The notes below the pieces were generated by a model. It saw only the letters and a list, made by a program, of their open reading frames with translations. It made no database searches and had not been told where the DNA came from. Shown here piece by piece: positions 16,223-23,777 of a stretch of 46,179 nt of DNA. Positions within the stretch are counted from its first letter, which is position 1. Each line of letters begins with the position of its first letter. Source of the DNA: an uncultured Collinsella sp. (GTDB lineage Bacteria > Actinomycetota > Coriobacteriia > Coriobacteriales > Coriobacteriaceae); the NCBI GenBank assembly GCA_900542965.1, contig UQPY01000009.1:1-46179 (forward strand). Direction: 5' to 3'. Position numbers and translations under genes: made by a program.

Positions 16223-16578
16223 CCACGGTCTCGTCCTACATCGCCTACGCGCGGGCACTCAACAGGCTGGGTTGGACGCCGGCCGAGTTTGCGGTGGCGG
16301 AGTCGTTTGTCGTGCGCCTGCGCGGCATGCTGGGACGGCGTCCGGTTGCCGCCAACGGCTTGCCGCTCGTCATGGCGTTTCCACGCTGCTCTTCGGTCCA
16401 TACGTGTTTTATGGCCTATCCCATCGACATCGCCTTCATCGATCGCGACGGCAATATCCTCGCGCGCTACGAAAACGTATGTCCCTGGCGTATGTGCTCC
16501 TGCCCCGGCGCCTGGGCCGCACTAGAGCGCTCTTCAATCATTGTTTCGACCCCTGCTCTCCAACGCGTGCCGGCTTAA
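16219..16578 (+). CDS. DUF192 family protein
   Basis: A 119-residue product with the DUF192 pattern: RLRGMLGRRP, PLVMAFPRCSSVHTCFMAYPIDIAFIDRDGNIL and ENVCPWRMCSCPGAWAALE. The family is widespread, its biochemistry is poorly known, and many members are exported. This copy lacks a signal peptide and contains several Cys (CSSVHTC, CPWRMCSC). DUF192 genes are sometimes found at the end of Tad loci. The GTG start forms a GTGA overlap with the preceding TadE-like gene, so it belongs to the same operon. Function in pilus assembly is inferred from position only. Confidence 0.85.
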   Translation: MTTVSSYIAYARALNRLGWTPAEFAVAESFVVRLRGMLGRRPVAANGLPLVMAFPRCSSVHTCFMAYPIDIAFIDRDGNILARYENVCPWRMCSCPGAWAALERSSIIVSTPALQRVPA

Positions 16579-16581
16579 GAA

Positions 16582-16611
16582 TTGGCGACAGCGGACTTTC
16601 GTCATACGAAA
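16582..16611 (+). promoter_or_regulatory. Promoter and candidate operator of the toxin-antitoxin pair
   Basis: TTGGCG (16582-16587) and TACGAA (16605-16610) are spaced 17 bp apart. The perfect inverted repeat TTTCGT-CAT-ACGAAA (16597-16611) overlaps the -10. Ribbon-helix-helix antitoxins usually repress their own promoter through such short palindromes, so this is a plausible autoregulatory site. Confidence 0.5.
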
Positions 16612-16636
16612 TTGGGTAAGATGGAGGAGAAGATGC

Positions 16637-16903
16637 ATGGATGTTGAGATCCATCCCAACGCTAAAAAGCACCTGACGGAAAAGCAGGTGCTTAGCGCTT
16701 GGCTTGCGGTTACTGAGTGCATTCGTCGCGAGTCGAAGGACGAGCCGCCGAGATGGCTTGCGATTGGATGGCTCCCAGACGGACGAAGCGTGGAGCTTGT
16801 CGCGGTCGAGCTTGTCCGTGGGTGGCTTATCATTCATGCCTTGTCTCCAGTCCAGAAGAAATTTTGGCAGGAGATTGAACGGGCTCGGCAAAGGGGTCGA
16901 TGA
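16637..16903 (+). CDS. Probable toxin of a type II toxin-antitoxin module
   Basis: An 88-residue basic protein (MDVEIHPNAKKHLTEKQV... RGWLIIHALSPVQKKFWQEIERARQRGR). The HxNAxxHL start, the central GWLPDGRSVELVAVEL beta-strand region and the C-terminal basic helix resemble BrnT/RelE-type RNase toxins, but I see no single diagnostic motif. It overlaps the downstream antitoxin gene by ATGA; toxin-first order is typical of BrnT and HigB-like modules. GGAGAAG lies 6 nt before the ATG. The assignment rests mainly on size and pairing with a ribbon-helix-helix protein. Confidence 0.65.
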   Translation: MDVEIHPNAKKHLTEKQVLSAWLAVTECIRRESKDEPPRWLAIGWLPDGRSVELVAVELVRGWLIIHALSPVQKKFWQEIERARQRGR

Positions 16904-17187
16904 TGGGTAAGACGTATACGGCCGCTAATGGTCAGGTTGTAACGGATGAAATGATTGACGCGTGGTGCGAGTCGTACGAGCGCGGAGAGTTTCCGGATGG
17001 CGAACACACCGTTGGTGGGATCGTGCATGGACGGCCCCCACTCTCAAGTGAGGGGACGGCAACGCTGTCGGTCAAGATTCCTCTGGGAATGAAGGAGGCC
17101 ATTCGTCGACGGGCGGCTGCCGAGGGGATGACGCCAAGTGAGTTTGCCCGTGCGGCTCTGAGCGAAAAACTTCTTGCTGCCGGCTGA
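16900..17187 (+). CDS. Ribbon-helix-helix antitoxin
   Basis: A 95-residue protein whose C-terminal half, TATLSVKIPLGMKEAIRRRA then AAEGMTPSEFARAALSEKLL, is a ribbon-helix-helix (CopG/MetJ-like) DNA-binding domain. The N-terminal half (YTAANGQVVTDEMIDAWCESYERGEFP) is the kind of toxin-wrapping segment found in antitoxins. It starts at ATGA within the toxin stop. It probably neutralises the upstream toxin and represses the promoter at 16582-16611. Confidence 0.78.
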   Translation: MMGKTYTAANGQVVTDEMIDAWCESYERGEFPDGEHTVGGIVHGRPPLSSEGTATLSVKIPLGMKEAIRRRAAAEGMTPSEFARAALSEKLLAAG

Positions 17188-17250
17188 TGCCTCTGACGTG
17201 CCGATTTAAAGAACCGAGGCTGTGCTCAAAAACTTTTTTGAAATTCTCGG

Positions 17251-17278
17251 TTGACCGGAACGCGTCCTTGGTTATACT
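17251..17278 (+). promoter_or_regulatory. Promoter of tRNA-Phe
   Basis: TTGACC (17251-17256) and TATACT (17273-17278) with a 16-bp spacer, 32 bp before the mature tRNA. Confidence 0.75.
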
Positions 17279-17310
17279 AATCAAGCCTTGAAACAAGGCA
17301 CACCTCAAAT

Positions 17311-17365
<55 letters not shown>

Positions 17366-17383
<18 letters not shown>

Positions 17384-17429
17384 CCTTGAATTGTTTAGGA
17401 CCTCTGCAAAGGGGTCCTTTTCTTTTATG
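17366..17429 (+). repeat. Copy 1 of the tRNA-Phe 3' end plus terminator
   Basis: This 64-bp unit begins inside the T-loop of tRNA-Phe and runs through the intrinsic terminator (AGGACCTCT at 17397-17405 paired with AGGGGTCCT at 17410-17418, then TTTTC). It recurs 186 bp downstream with 62 of 64 bases identical. Confidence 0.95.
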
Positions 17430-17551
17430 CAGCCCCCACATGGAATCGAACCCCGTGAGGGCGCGGAGCTGAGTAAACGCGTAAGCGTTTGCCAGCGCAG
17501 CTCGCAAGGCGCGTAAGCGCCGCAGCGGTCCGTCCGCGCAGCGCGCGGACG
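17430..17551 (+). repeat. Inverted T-arm and hairpin core behind tRNA-Phe
   Basis: GGAATCGAACCCC (17442-17454) is the exact reverse complement of the tRNA-Phe T-arm at 17360-17372. After it come GNRA-like hairpins: AAACGC-GTAA-GCGTTT (17475-17490), GGCGC-GTAA-GCGCC, and a terminal TCCGCG-CAGCG-CGCGGA (17533-17549) that ends two bases before copy 2. The same terminal hairpin and AAACGC/GCGTTT hairpin occur behind tRNA-Leu and tRNA-Arg. Confidence 0.85.
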
Positions 17552-17615
17552 CGATTCCCTTCCCCGCCACCTTGAATTGACTAGGACCTCTGCAAAGGGG
17601 TCCTTTTCTTTTATG
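17552..17615 (+). repeat. Copy 2 of the tRNA-Phe 3' end plus terminator
   Basis: A direct copy of 17366-17429 with two differences. It contains the T-loop 3' part, the 3' acceptor strand and the terminator, but no 5' tRNA body, so it cannot make a tRNA. Confidence 0.95.
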
Positions 17616-17866
17616 TAGGGTTCTGCGGAAAATGCGCCCCATTATTGAGCGATAGAACGGGACACACTTTCCGGTGTCTGCCTCCGGCGCGCGTACGCAC
17701 CTTGTCGCACCATTCCGAGCCCGTCTGCTCCCAGACATTCCTCACACTTTCGCGTCACTTTACAGACCGTTCGGTCGCCTGTCCGCACACGCGGGTATAC
17801 TCAAAACGGTACTTATCCTATGCAATACGATGCGGGTTCGACCTGCATGATCCGAAGGGGGCAGTG
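17616..17866 (+). other. Intergenic region before the GH5-like gene
   Basis: No gene is seen. A TATACT (17796-17801) about 65 bp before the GH5 start is a likely -10; the -35 is not clear. Confidence 0.4.
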
Positions 17867-18928
17867 ATGGAGAGGATACTCGGCGTTAATCTCTCTGGTT
17901 GGTTTATTCCCGAGCCTTGGGTGACCCCGTCGCTGTACGCGGCGACCGGTGCATCCAACGCAGCCGAGCTGCAGGAGGCCATGGGTACCGCCGCCTATAA
18001 CGAGCGCATGCGCCGTCATTACGAGACGTTTGTGAGCGAGGACGATTTTCGCCGCATGGCGCAGATCGGTCTCAATGCCGTGCGTCTGCCGGTGCCCTGG
18101 TATGCCTTTGGCTCACAGGAGTCCGATGCCTCCTACATATCGGTTGTCGATTACATCGACCGCGCGATTGAGTGGGCTGCCAAGTACGACATCCGCGTGC
18201 TGCTCGATCTGGCAACTGTGCCCGGTGGCCAGGGCGATTCCAACGATTCACCCACCACGCCGGAGGCTGTCGCCGAGTGGCATTCGTCCACCAACGGCCG
18301 TCATGTCGCACTCGACGTGCTCGAGCGCTTGGCCGATCGCTATGGCGAGGCCGAGAGCCTGCTGGGCATTGAGCTGCTGGACACGCCGCAGATGAGCGTT
18401 CGCAAGAGCCTCTTCACCATGACGGATGGCATTCCTGCTCACTACCTGCGCAATTTCTATCGCGATGCCTACGAGCTCGTCCGTTCGTATATGCCCGAGG
18501 ATAAAATCGTCGTCTTCTCGTCGTCGGGGCATCCCAGCGAGTGGAAGCATTTTATGCGCGGCGCCAAGTACAAGAACGTCTACATGGACCTTCACCTGTA
18601 CCATTACCGCGACGAGTATGCGCTCGACATCACGAGCCCCCGCGGACTGACGACGGCGATTTCGCGCAACAAGCGCGAGCTCAAAGAAGCGATTTCGACC
18701 GGGTTCCCCGTGCTGGTGGGCGAATGGTCGGGCGCAGCGATTTTTGCCAACTCGTCGGTTACGCCTGAGGGCCGTAATGCCTACGAGCGCGTGTTTATCG
18801 CCAACCAGCTGGCATCGTTTGCGCCGGCTGCCGGTTGGTTTTTCCAAACGTGGAAGACCGAGAAGCGCATCGCAGCATGGGATGCCCGCGCGGCGCTCGG
18901 TACGCTCGAGCGCGGCATGATTGAATAG
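17867..18928 (+). CDS. GH5-like glycoside hydrolase with altered acid/base site
   Basis: A 353-residue protein with the fold markers of the exo-beta-1,3-glucanase/cellulase branch of family GH5: GVNLSGWFIPEPWVTPSL, NAVRLPVPWYAF (about 70-81), the HLYHYR strand (243-248), the nucleophile motif PVLVGEWSGA (Glu about 286) and WFFQTWKTE (325-333). The acid/base motif, normally LLNEP, reads LLDTP (Asp172-Thr173), so the catalytic glutamate is missing. No signal peptide is present, so the protein should be cytoplasmic. It may be a non-catalytic carbohydrate-binding relative or use another residue. ATG 17867 follows AGGGGG at about 5 nt; a longer frame upstream lacks family sequence. Confidence 0.82.
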   Translation: MERILGVNLSGWFIPEPWVTPSLYAATGASNAAELQEAMGTAAYNERMRRHYETFVSEDDFRRMAQIGLNAVRLPVPWYAFGSQESDASYISVVDYIDRAIEWAAKYDIRVLLDLATVPGGQGDSNDSPTTPEAVAEWHSSTNGRHVALDVLERLADRYGEAESLLGIELLDTPQMSVRKSLFTMTDGIPAHYLRNFYRDAYELVRSYMPEDKIVVFSSSGHPSEWKHFMRGAKYKNVYMDLHLYHYRDEYALDITSPRGLTTAISRNKRELKEAISTGFPVLVGEWSGAAIFANSSVTPEGRNAYERVFIANQLASFAPAAGWFFQTWKTEKRIAAWDARAALGTLERGMIE

Positions 18929-18934
18929 GTTGAT

Positions 18935-19813
18935 ATGACGCAGAACAGTGCCCATGCGGGCAAACTCTATGTGGTCGGCACGCCCATCGGCAACCTGGGC
19001 GACCTGTCCCCGCGCGTTGGCGAGGCGTTTGCCGCCGCCGATGCCATCTGCTGCGAAGACACGCGTGTGACGTCAAAGCTGCTGATGCACCTGGGCATTT
19101 CCAAGCCACTTGTCCGTTGCGACGAGAATGTGATCGCCAGCCGCGCCGCCGGCCTGGTCGACCGTCTGCTGGCGGGGGAGACCCTCGCCTTTGCCTCGGA
19201 TGCCGGCATGCCGAGCGTGTCCGATCCCGGCCAGGCGCTGGTCGAGGCGGCGCGTGAGGCCGATGTGCCCGTCGAAGTTATTCCCGGGCCCTCCGCTTGC
19301 GTCACGGCACTCGTTTCGTCCGGCATTCCCTGCGAGCATTTTTTCTTCGAGGGCTTTTTGGGCCGAAAGCACGGCGACCGCGTGCGCCGTTTGCAGCGCC
19401 TTGCCGTGGTGCCCGGCGCGCTCATCTTCTACGAGTCTCCACATCGCATCGTGGCGACGCTCGAGGCCGTGGCGGAGGTCTTTCCCCAGCGTGAGGTTGC
19501 CGTCTGCCGCGAACTCACCAAGCTGCACGAGGAGGTCTTGCGCGGGCCTGCTGCCCAGCTTGCCGAGGAGCTGCGTGCTCGCGGCGAGGTAAAGGGCGAG
19601 ATTGCGCTGGTCATCGCGCCGCCGAGCGAGGATGAGGAGGCCGGTATCGTGCCGGTTGGCGCCGCGGCAGCGGATCCCGATGAGGCCCTGCGCGCGGATA
19701 TCCGCGCCGCGCTCGAGGAGGGGGAGCCCGCCTCTGCGGTGGCCAAGCGCCTGTCTCAGAAGTATTCGCGCCGCAAGCGCGATGTCTATGCCATGGTGCT
19801 CGATATGCAATAG
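18935..19813 (+). CDS. rsmI: 16S rRNA (cytidine-1402-2'-O)-methyltransferase
   Basis: RsmI uses S-adenosylmethionine to methylate the ribose of C1402 in the ribosomal P site. The 292-residue protein has the tetrapyrrole-methylase-type fold with KLYVVGTPIGNLGDLSPR at the N-terminus, CCEDTRVTSKLL, FASDAGMPSVSDPG, EVIPGPSACVTAL and FYESPHRI. It lies 6 bp after the GH5-like gene and may be cotranscribed with it; its ribosome binding site is weak, so coupling is plausible. Confidence 0.95.
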   Translation: MTQNSAHAGKLYVVGTPIGNLGDLSPRVGEAFAAADAICCEDTRVTSKLLMHLGISKPLVRCDENVIASRAAGLVDRLLAGETLAFASDAGMPSVSDPGQALVEAAREADVPVEVIPGPSACVTALVSSGIPCEHFFFEGFLGRKHGDRVRRLQRLAVVPGALIFYESPHRIVATLEAVAEVFPQREVAVCRELTKLHEEVLRGPAAQLAEELRARGEVKGEIALVIAPPSEDEEAGIVPVGAAAADPDEALRADIRAALEEGEPASAVAKRLSQKYSRRKRDVYAMVLDMQ

Positions 19814-19882
19814 ATGGAGGATATCCAGCCCTTGCGCTAGAATCATCCTCTGTATGCAACGTTTTTCTGGAGGACAAACCCC

Positions 19883-21484
19883 ATGGATCAAAGCAAGCCT
19901 TCGTTCTTTATCACGACGCCCATCTACTACGTCAACGCCGATCCGCACCTGGGCACGGCTTATTCCACCATCATCGCCGACGTTCAGGCTCGCTATCGCC
20001 GTTCCGCCGGCTATAACGTCAAATTCCTGACCGGCATGGACGAGCACGGCGAGAAGGTCGCCGAGGCCGCAGCCAAGCACAACATGACGCCGCAGGAGTG
20101 GACCGATAGCCAGGCTCCGCACTTCAAGGAGCTTTGGAGCAAGCTCGAGATTTCCAATGATGATTTCATTCGCACCACCGAGCCGCGCCAGCATCATGCC
20201 GTGCAGTACCTGTGGGAGCGCATGAAGGAGTCCGGCTACCTGTATAAGGGTAGCTACGACGGCTGGTATTGCGTGCCTGACGAGACCTACTTCACCGATA
20301 CGCAGGTCCAGAAGGGCGACGAGGAGTACGGCAGCGTCGGCCAGCACCTGTGCCCCGACTGCCACCGTCCGCTTGAGCGCGTGCAGGAGGAGTCCTACTT
20401 CTTTAAGCTTTCCGCCTTCCAGGACAAGCTGCTTAAGCTCTATGACGAGCATCCCGACTTTGTCGAGCCTGCGTTCCGCATGAACGAGGTTCGCAGCTTT
20501 GTCGAGGGCGGCCTTAACGACCTTTCCGTGAGCCGTACGAGCTTTGACTGGGGCATTCAGGTCCCGTTTGACGAGGGTCACGTGACCTACGTGTGGTTCG
20601 ATGCGCTGCTCAACTATATGACGGCCGTCGGCTACGGTGTCGACACCGACGAGGCGCGTGCCGAGCTGGCCTATCGCTGGCCCGCGCAGTTCCACATCGT
20701 GGGTAAGGACATCATCCGCTTCCACTGCGTCATTTGGCCCGCCATGCTCATGGCCATCGGCGAGGCCCTGCCCGAGCACGTCTTTGCCCACGGCTTCCTG
20801 ACCGTGCGCAATGCCGAGACCGGCAAGGCCGAGAAGATGTCCAAGAGCCGCGGCAACGCCATCGCTCCGCAGGACGTTATCGACATGCTGGGCGTCGAGG
20901 GCTATCGCTACTACTTTATGACCGACGTCGTCCCCGGCACCGACGGTGCCATCAGCTTCGACCGCATGGAGCAGGTCTACAACGCCGACCTGGCCAACAG
21001 CTGGGGCAACCTCATCTCGCGTTCGCTCAACATGAGCGGCAAGTATTTTGACGGTTGCGCGCCCGCCAAGCCCGCATCGTTCGATGCGTTCGACAACCCG
21101 CTGGCAAAGATCGCCGATGGTCTGGTCGAGCGCTACATGGCCAAGATGGACGTGCTCGATTACGGTGGAGCCAAGGACGAGGTCATGGAGCTCATCCACG
21201 CTGCCAACCACTACATCGAGGACTCCGAGCCTTGGGCACTTGCCAAGGACGAGGCCAAGGCTGACGAGCTGGCGTTTGTGATCTACAACCTGCTCGAGGC
21301 CATCCGCATTGCCGCTCACCTGCTGATGCCGCTCATGCCCCAGACTTCTGCCGAGGCTCTGCGCCGCCTGTCCTGCGAAGACGAGGCCGCGAGCGACGAC
21401 CTCAAGGGCATTTGCGCTTGGGGCCTGCTTGCTGGTGGTCAGCCCGTCGAGAAGGGCGAGCCGCTGTTCCCGCGTCTGGGCTAA
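19883..21484 (+). CDS. metG: Methionyl-tRNA synthetase
   Basis: Charges tRNA-Met. The 533-residue class I synthetase shows the HIGH-equivalent PHLGTAYSTIIADV, the HLCPDCHRPL part of the connective domain, the editing/binding VTYVWFDALLNYMTAVG, and KMSKSRGN. The anticodon-binding helical domain follows. It is the shorter form without the C-terminal tRNA-binding EMAP-like domain. Shine-Dalgarno GGAGG is about 9 nt before the ATG. The 69-bp upstream gap is too short for a T-box; a TAGAAT (19838-19843) could be the -10. A strong terminator follows. Confidence 0.97.
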   Translation: MDQSKPSFFITTPIYYVNADPHLGTAYSTIIADVQARYRRSAGYNVKFLTGMDEHGEKVAEAAAKHNMTPQEWTDSQAPHFKELWSKLEISNDDFIRTTEPRQHHAVQYLWERMKESGYLYKGSYDGWYCVPDETYFTDTQVQKGDEEYGSVGQHLCPDCHRPLERVQEESYFFKLSAFQDKLLKLYDEHPDFVEPAFRMNEVRSFVEGGLNDLSVSRTSFDWGIQVPFDEGHVTYVWFDALLNYMTAVGYGVDTDEARAELAYRWPAQFHIVGKDIIRFHCVIWPAMLMAIGEALPEHVFAHGFLTVRNAETGKAEKMSKSRGNAIAPQDVIDMLGVEGYRYYFMTDVVPGTDGAISFDRMEQVYNADLANSWGNLISRSLNMSGKYFDGCAPAKPASFDAFDNPLAKIADGLVERYMAKMDVLDYGGAKDEVMELIHAANHYIEDSEPWALAKDEAKADELAFVIYNLLEAIRIAAHLLMPLMPQTSAEALRRLSCEDEAASDDLKGICAWGLLAGGQPVEKGEPLFPRLG

Positions 21485-21523
21485 GACGCCGCGCGCCATA
21501 TCGGCAATTTACTGTTTAGATGT

Positions 21524-21553
21524 AAGGGCATGGCCGCAACGGTCCATGCCCTT
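21524..21553 (+). terminator. Intrinsic terminator of metG
   Basis: AAGGGCATGG (21524-21533) pairs with CCATGCCCTT (21544-21553), followed by further T residues. Confidence 0.88.
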
Positions 21554-21591
21554 TTGTTTCAAGACGCCGCCATCATGCTAAGGAGGCAACC

Positions 21592-22452
21592 ATGACAACT
21601 TCGCCTTTGGCAAACCCCACGGCCACCAGGGAGCTGCTAGAGGAGTTTGGCCTTGCGACCAAGCATCGCCTGGGCCAGAACTTTCTAATCGACAATCATG
21701 TGATCGAGCGTATCTGCGAGCTTGCCGAGCTTGCAGGTGACGAGCGCGTACTCGAGGTGGGTCCGGGTTGCGGTACGTTGACACTTGCGTTGCTGCAGGA
21801 GGCGGCGTGCGTTACGTCCATTGAGGCCGATCCTGAGCTCGAACCGGTGCTCGACGCCCACGCCGCCGACTATGCCAACTTCCGCTTTATCATGGGCGAC
21901 GCGCTTAAGGTGGGCCCGGAGCAGATTGAGCAGGCTGCCGGCGGCGAGCCCACGGTATTTGTCGCGAACTTGCCCTATAACGTGGCGGCGACGATCATTT
22001 TGCAATTTTTCCAGACGATGCCGGCGCTCAAGCGTGCCGTCGTCATGGTGCAAAAGGAGGTTGCCGATCGCATTGCCGCAGTGCCGGGCAACAAGACCTA
22101 TGGCGGCTATACGGCAAAGCTCGGCCTGTATGCGCAGGTGACGGGTCGTTTTGAGGTACCGCCGCGTTGCTTTATGCCGGCGCCGCACGTGGATTCGGCC
22201 GTCGTGCGTATCGACCGTGTTGACGGCGTGGTGCCCGAGGGGCTCGATCGCGAATTTGTGGCCCGCGTGATTGATGCTGCATTTGCTCAGCGTCGCAAGA
22301 CCATCCGCAATTCCATGAGCGCCAACGGCTTTGCCAAGGACGTGCTCGATGCTGCCTTTGAGGCTTGCGGTATTGCACCCACCACGCGCGCCGAGACGCT
22401 TGATGTTGCTGACTTTGTCCGTCTGGCCCAGGAGCTAATCCATGATGCCTAA
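21592..22452 (+). CDS. rsmA: 16S rRNA adenine dimethyltransferase KsgA/RsmA
   Basis: Dimethylates A1518 and A1519 near the 3' end of 16S rRNA. The 286-residue Rossmann methyltransferase has LGQNFLIDNHVIERI, the SAM motif VLEVGPGCGTLTLALL, the acidic SIEADPEL, the catalytic NLPYNVA and the C-terminal helical domain with AFAQRRKTIRNSM. AAGGAGG lies about 6 nt upstream of ATG 21592. The tatD gene overlaps its end by 11 bp, so the two are cotranscribed. Confidence 0.96.
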   Translation: MTTSPLANPTATRELLEEFGLATKHRLGQNFLIDNHVIERICELAELAGDERVLEVGPGCGTLTLALLQEAACVTSIEADPELEPVLDAHAADYANFRFIMGDALKVGPEQIEQAAGGEPTVFVANLPYNVAATIILQFFQTMPALKRAVVMVQKEVADRIAAVPGNKTYGGYTAKLGLYAQVTGRFEVPPRCFMPAPHVDSAVVRIDRVDGVVPEGLDREFVARVIDAAFAQRRKTIRNSMSANGFAKDVLDAAFEACGIAPTTRAETLDVADFVRLAQELIHDA

Positions 22453-23359
22453 TGCCGAACGTGTGACGTTTACCAAGAAAAAGAAGACGGTTGCTTGTCC
22501 CGTGCCCTTGGCACCGCTTGCCGACACGCATGCGCATCTGCTTTCGTTCTGGGGCAAGGATGTGCCTGAGACGCTCGTGCGTGCCAAGGTGGCGGGCGTC
22601 GACCTGTTGGTGACGATGTTCGACCCCATCGCAGACAAACGCAGCGTGACGGACTATAGCGACTGGCTGACGCGCGAGATTCTGCCGATGCAGGATATCC
22701 CGCAGATCAAGTATCTTGCCGGCGTGCATCCGTATGGCGCGCCGGACTATACCGACGACGTCCATGCACAGGTCGTTGCCGCACTTGATGACCCCTTATG
22801 CGCCGGTATTGGCGAAATCGGCCTGGACTACCACATGGACTATGACGACGACATCGCGCCGGCACCCCATAACGTGCAGATTGACTGCATGGCGCGCCAG
22901 CTCGAGCTTGCCGTGTGCCGTAACGTGCCGGTGGAGCTGCATCTGCGTCACGAGGACACGGACCAGGAGCGTACCTCGCACGTGGACGCCTACAACGTGC
23001 TTCGTGAGGTGGGCGTGCCCCAGGCCGGTTGTGTGCTGCACTGCTTTGGCGAGGACCGCGCCACGATGGAGCGCTTTGTGGAGCTGGGCTGCTATATCGC
23101 CTATGGTGGTGCGGCCACCTTTAAGCGCAACGACGACGTGCGCGAGGCATTTGCGGCAACCCCACTCGATCGAATTTTGTTCGAGACGGATTGCCCGTAT
23201 ATGGCTCCGGAGCCCATCCGCGGTCTTGAGTGCGAGCCGGCAATGATTTCTATCACGGCAAACACGCTGGTCAACGACCGTGTCGATCGTACCGGCGAGG
23301 ATGCTGAGGCAATCGCGCGAGCAGCTTGGGAAAATGCCTGCAAACTTTTTCAAAAATAG
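22442..23359 (+). CDS. tatD: TatD family metal-dependent hydrolase
   Basis: A 305-residue TIM-barrel metallohydrolase of the TatD DNase family. Metal ligands are visible: DTHAH, GEIGLDYH, VELHLRH, VLHCFG and FETDCPYMAPEP. Known homologues are 3'-5' exonucleases or D-aminoacyl-tRNA deacylases; the substrate here is not fixed by sequence. ATG 22442 overlaps rsmA; ATG 22445 next to it is an alternative. TatD next to ksgA is a common actinobacterial and firmicute arrangement. Confidence 0.92.
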   Translation: MMPNAERVTFTKKKKTVACPVPLAPLADTHAHLLSFWGKDVPETLVRAKVAGVDLLVTMFDPIADKRSVTDYSDWLTREILPMQDIPQIKYLAGVHPYGAPDYTDDVHAQVVAALDDPLCAGIGEIGLDYHMDYDDDIAPAPHNVQIDCMARQLELAVCRNVPVELHLRHEDTDQERTSHVDAYNVLREVGVPQAGCVLHCFGEDRATMERFVELGCYIAYGGAATFKRNDDVREAFAATPLDRILFETDCPYMAPEPIRGLECEPAMISITANTLVNDRVDRTGEDAEAIARAAWENACKLFQK

Positions 23360-23362
23360 TTC

Positions 23363-23391
23363 TTGCGTTCGCGATGGCGCTCCGTTATTCT
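23363..23391 (+). promoter_or_regulatory. Promoter of tRNA-Leu
   Basis: TTGCGT (23363-23368) and TATTCT (23386-23391) with a 17-bp spacer, 11 bp before the tRNA. Confidence 0.65.
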
Positions 23392-23402
23392 AATTCCTGC
23401 AC

Positions 23403-23489
23403 GCGGGCGTGGCGGAATTGGCAGACGCGTACGGTTCAGGTCCGTATGGGGGCAACCCCATGAAGGTTCAAGTCCTTTCGCCCGCACCA
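23403..23489 (+). tRNA. tRNA-Leu (CAG)
   Basis: A class II tRNA of 87 nt: acceptor GCGGGCG/CGCCCGC, anticodon CAG in the loop of ACGGTTCAGGTCCGT, a long variable arm (TGGGGGCAACCCCA), T-arm AGGTTCAAGTCCTTT, and encoded CCA at the 3' end. Confidence 0.96.
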
Positions 23490-23720
23490 TTGAATGAAAG
23501 AGCTCCCAGCAATGGGAGCTTTTTTGTTATGGGCCCATCGCGGGGACTTGAACCTGCGAAGGAGCGAGCGTCAAGAAAACGCGGAGCGTTTTTAGCGAGC
23601 TGGCGAGTCCGCCGGCAGGCGGGCGAAGCCGGTGCGGATCCGCGAAGCGGATACGCGGACGTCCTTTCGCCCGCACCATTAAATGAAAGAGCTCCCAGCA
23701 ATGGGAGCTTTTTTGTTATG
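23472..23720 (+). repeat. tRNA-Leu 3'-end copy-back element
   Basis: Copy 1 (23472-23531) covers the tRNA from the end of the T-loop through the terminator GAGCTCCCAGCAATGGGAGC-T6. Copy 2 (23661-23720) matches 59 of 60 bases at an offset of 189 bp. Between them, GGACTTGAACCT (23544-23555) is the exact reverse complement of this tRNA's T-arm (23464-23475). The core (23564-23659) has hairpins AAACGC-GGA-GCGTTT (23577-23591) and TCCGCG...CGCGGA (23639-23659), and is 90/96 identical to the core behind tRNA-Arg. Confidence 0.95.
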
Positions 23721-23777
23721 CACGATCTCCTTGGACGGGTATCCTAATGCCAACGTGTGCCTATCAGAGGAGAGACC

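Noticed and set aside
17552..17615. Second tRNA-Phe gene or tRNA pseudogene
   Set aside because: Only the T-loop 3' part and acceptor 3' strand are present, with no D-arm, anticodon arm or 5' acceptor strand. The same holds for the copies at 23661 and 28639. They are described as repeats instead.
19814..19882. T-box leader of metG
   Set aside because: The gap is only 69 bp and contains no T-box sequence or specifier stem. The serS upstream region likewise shows none.
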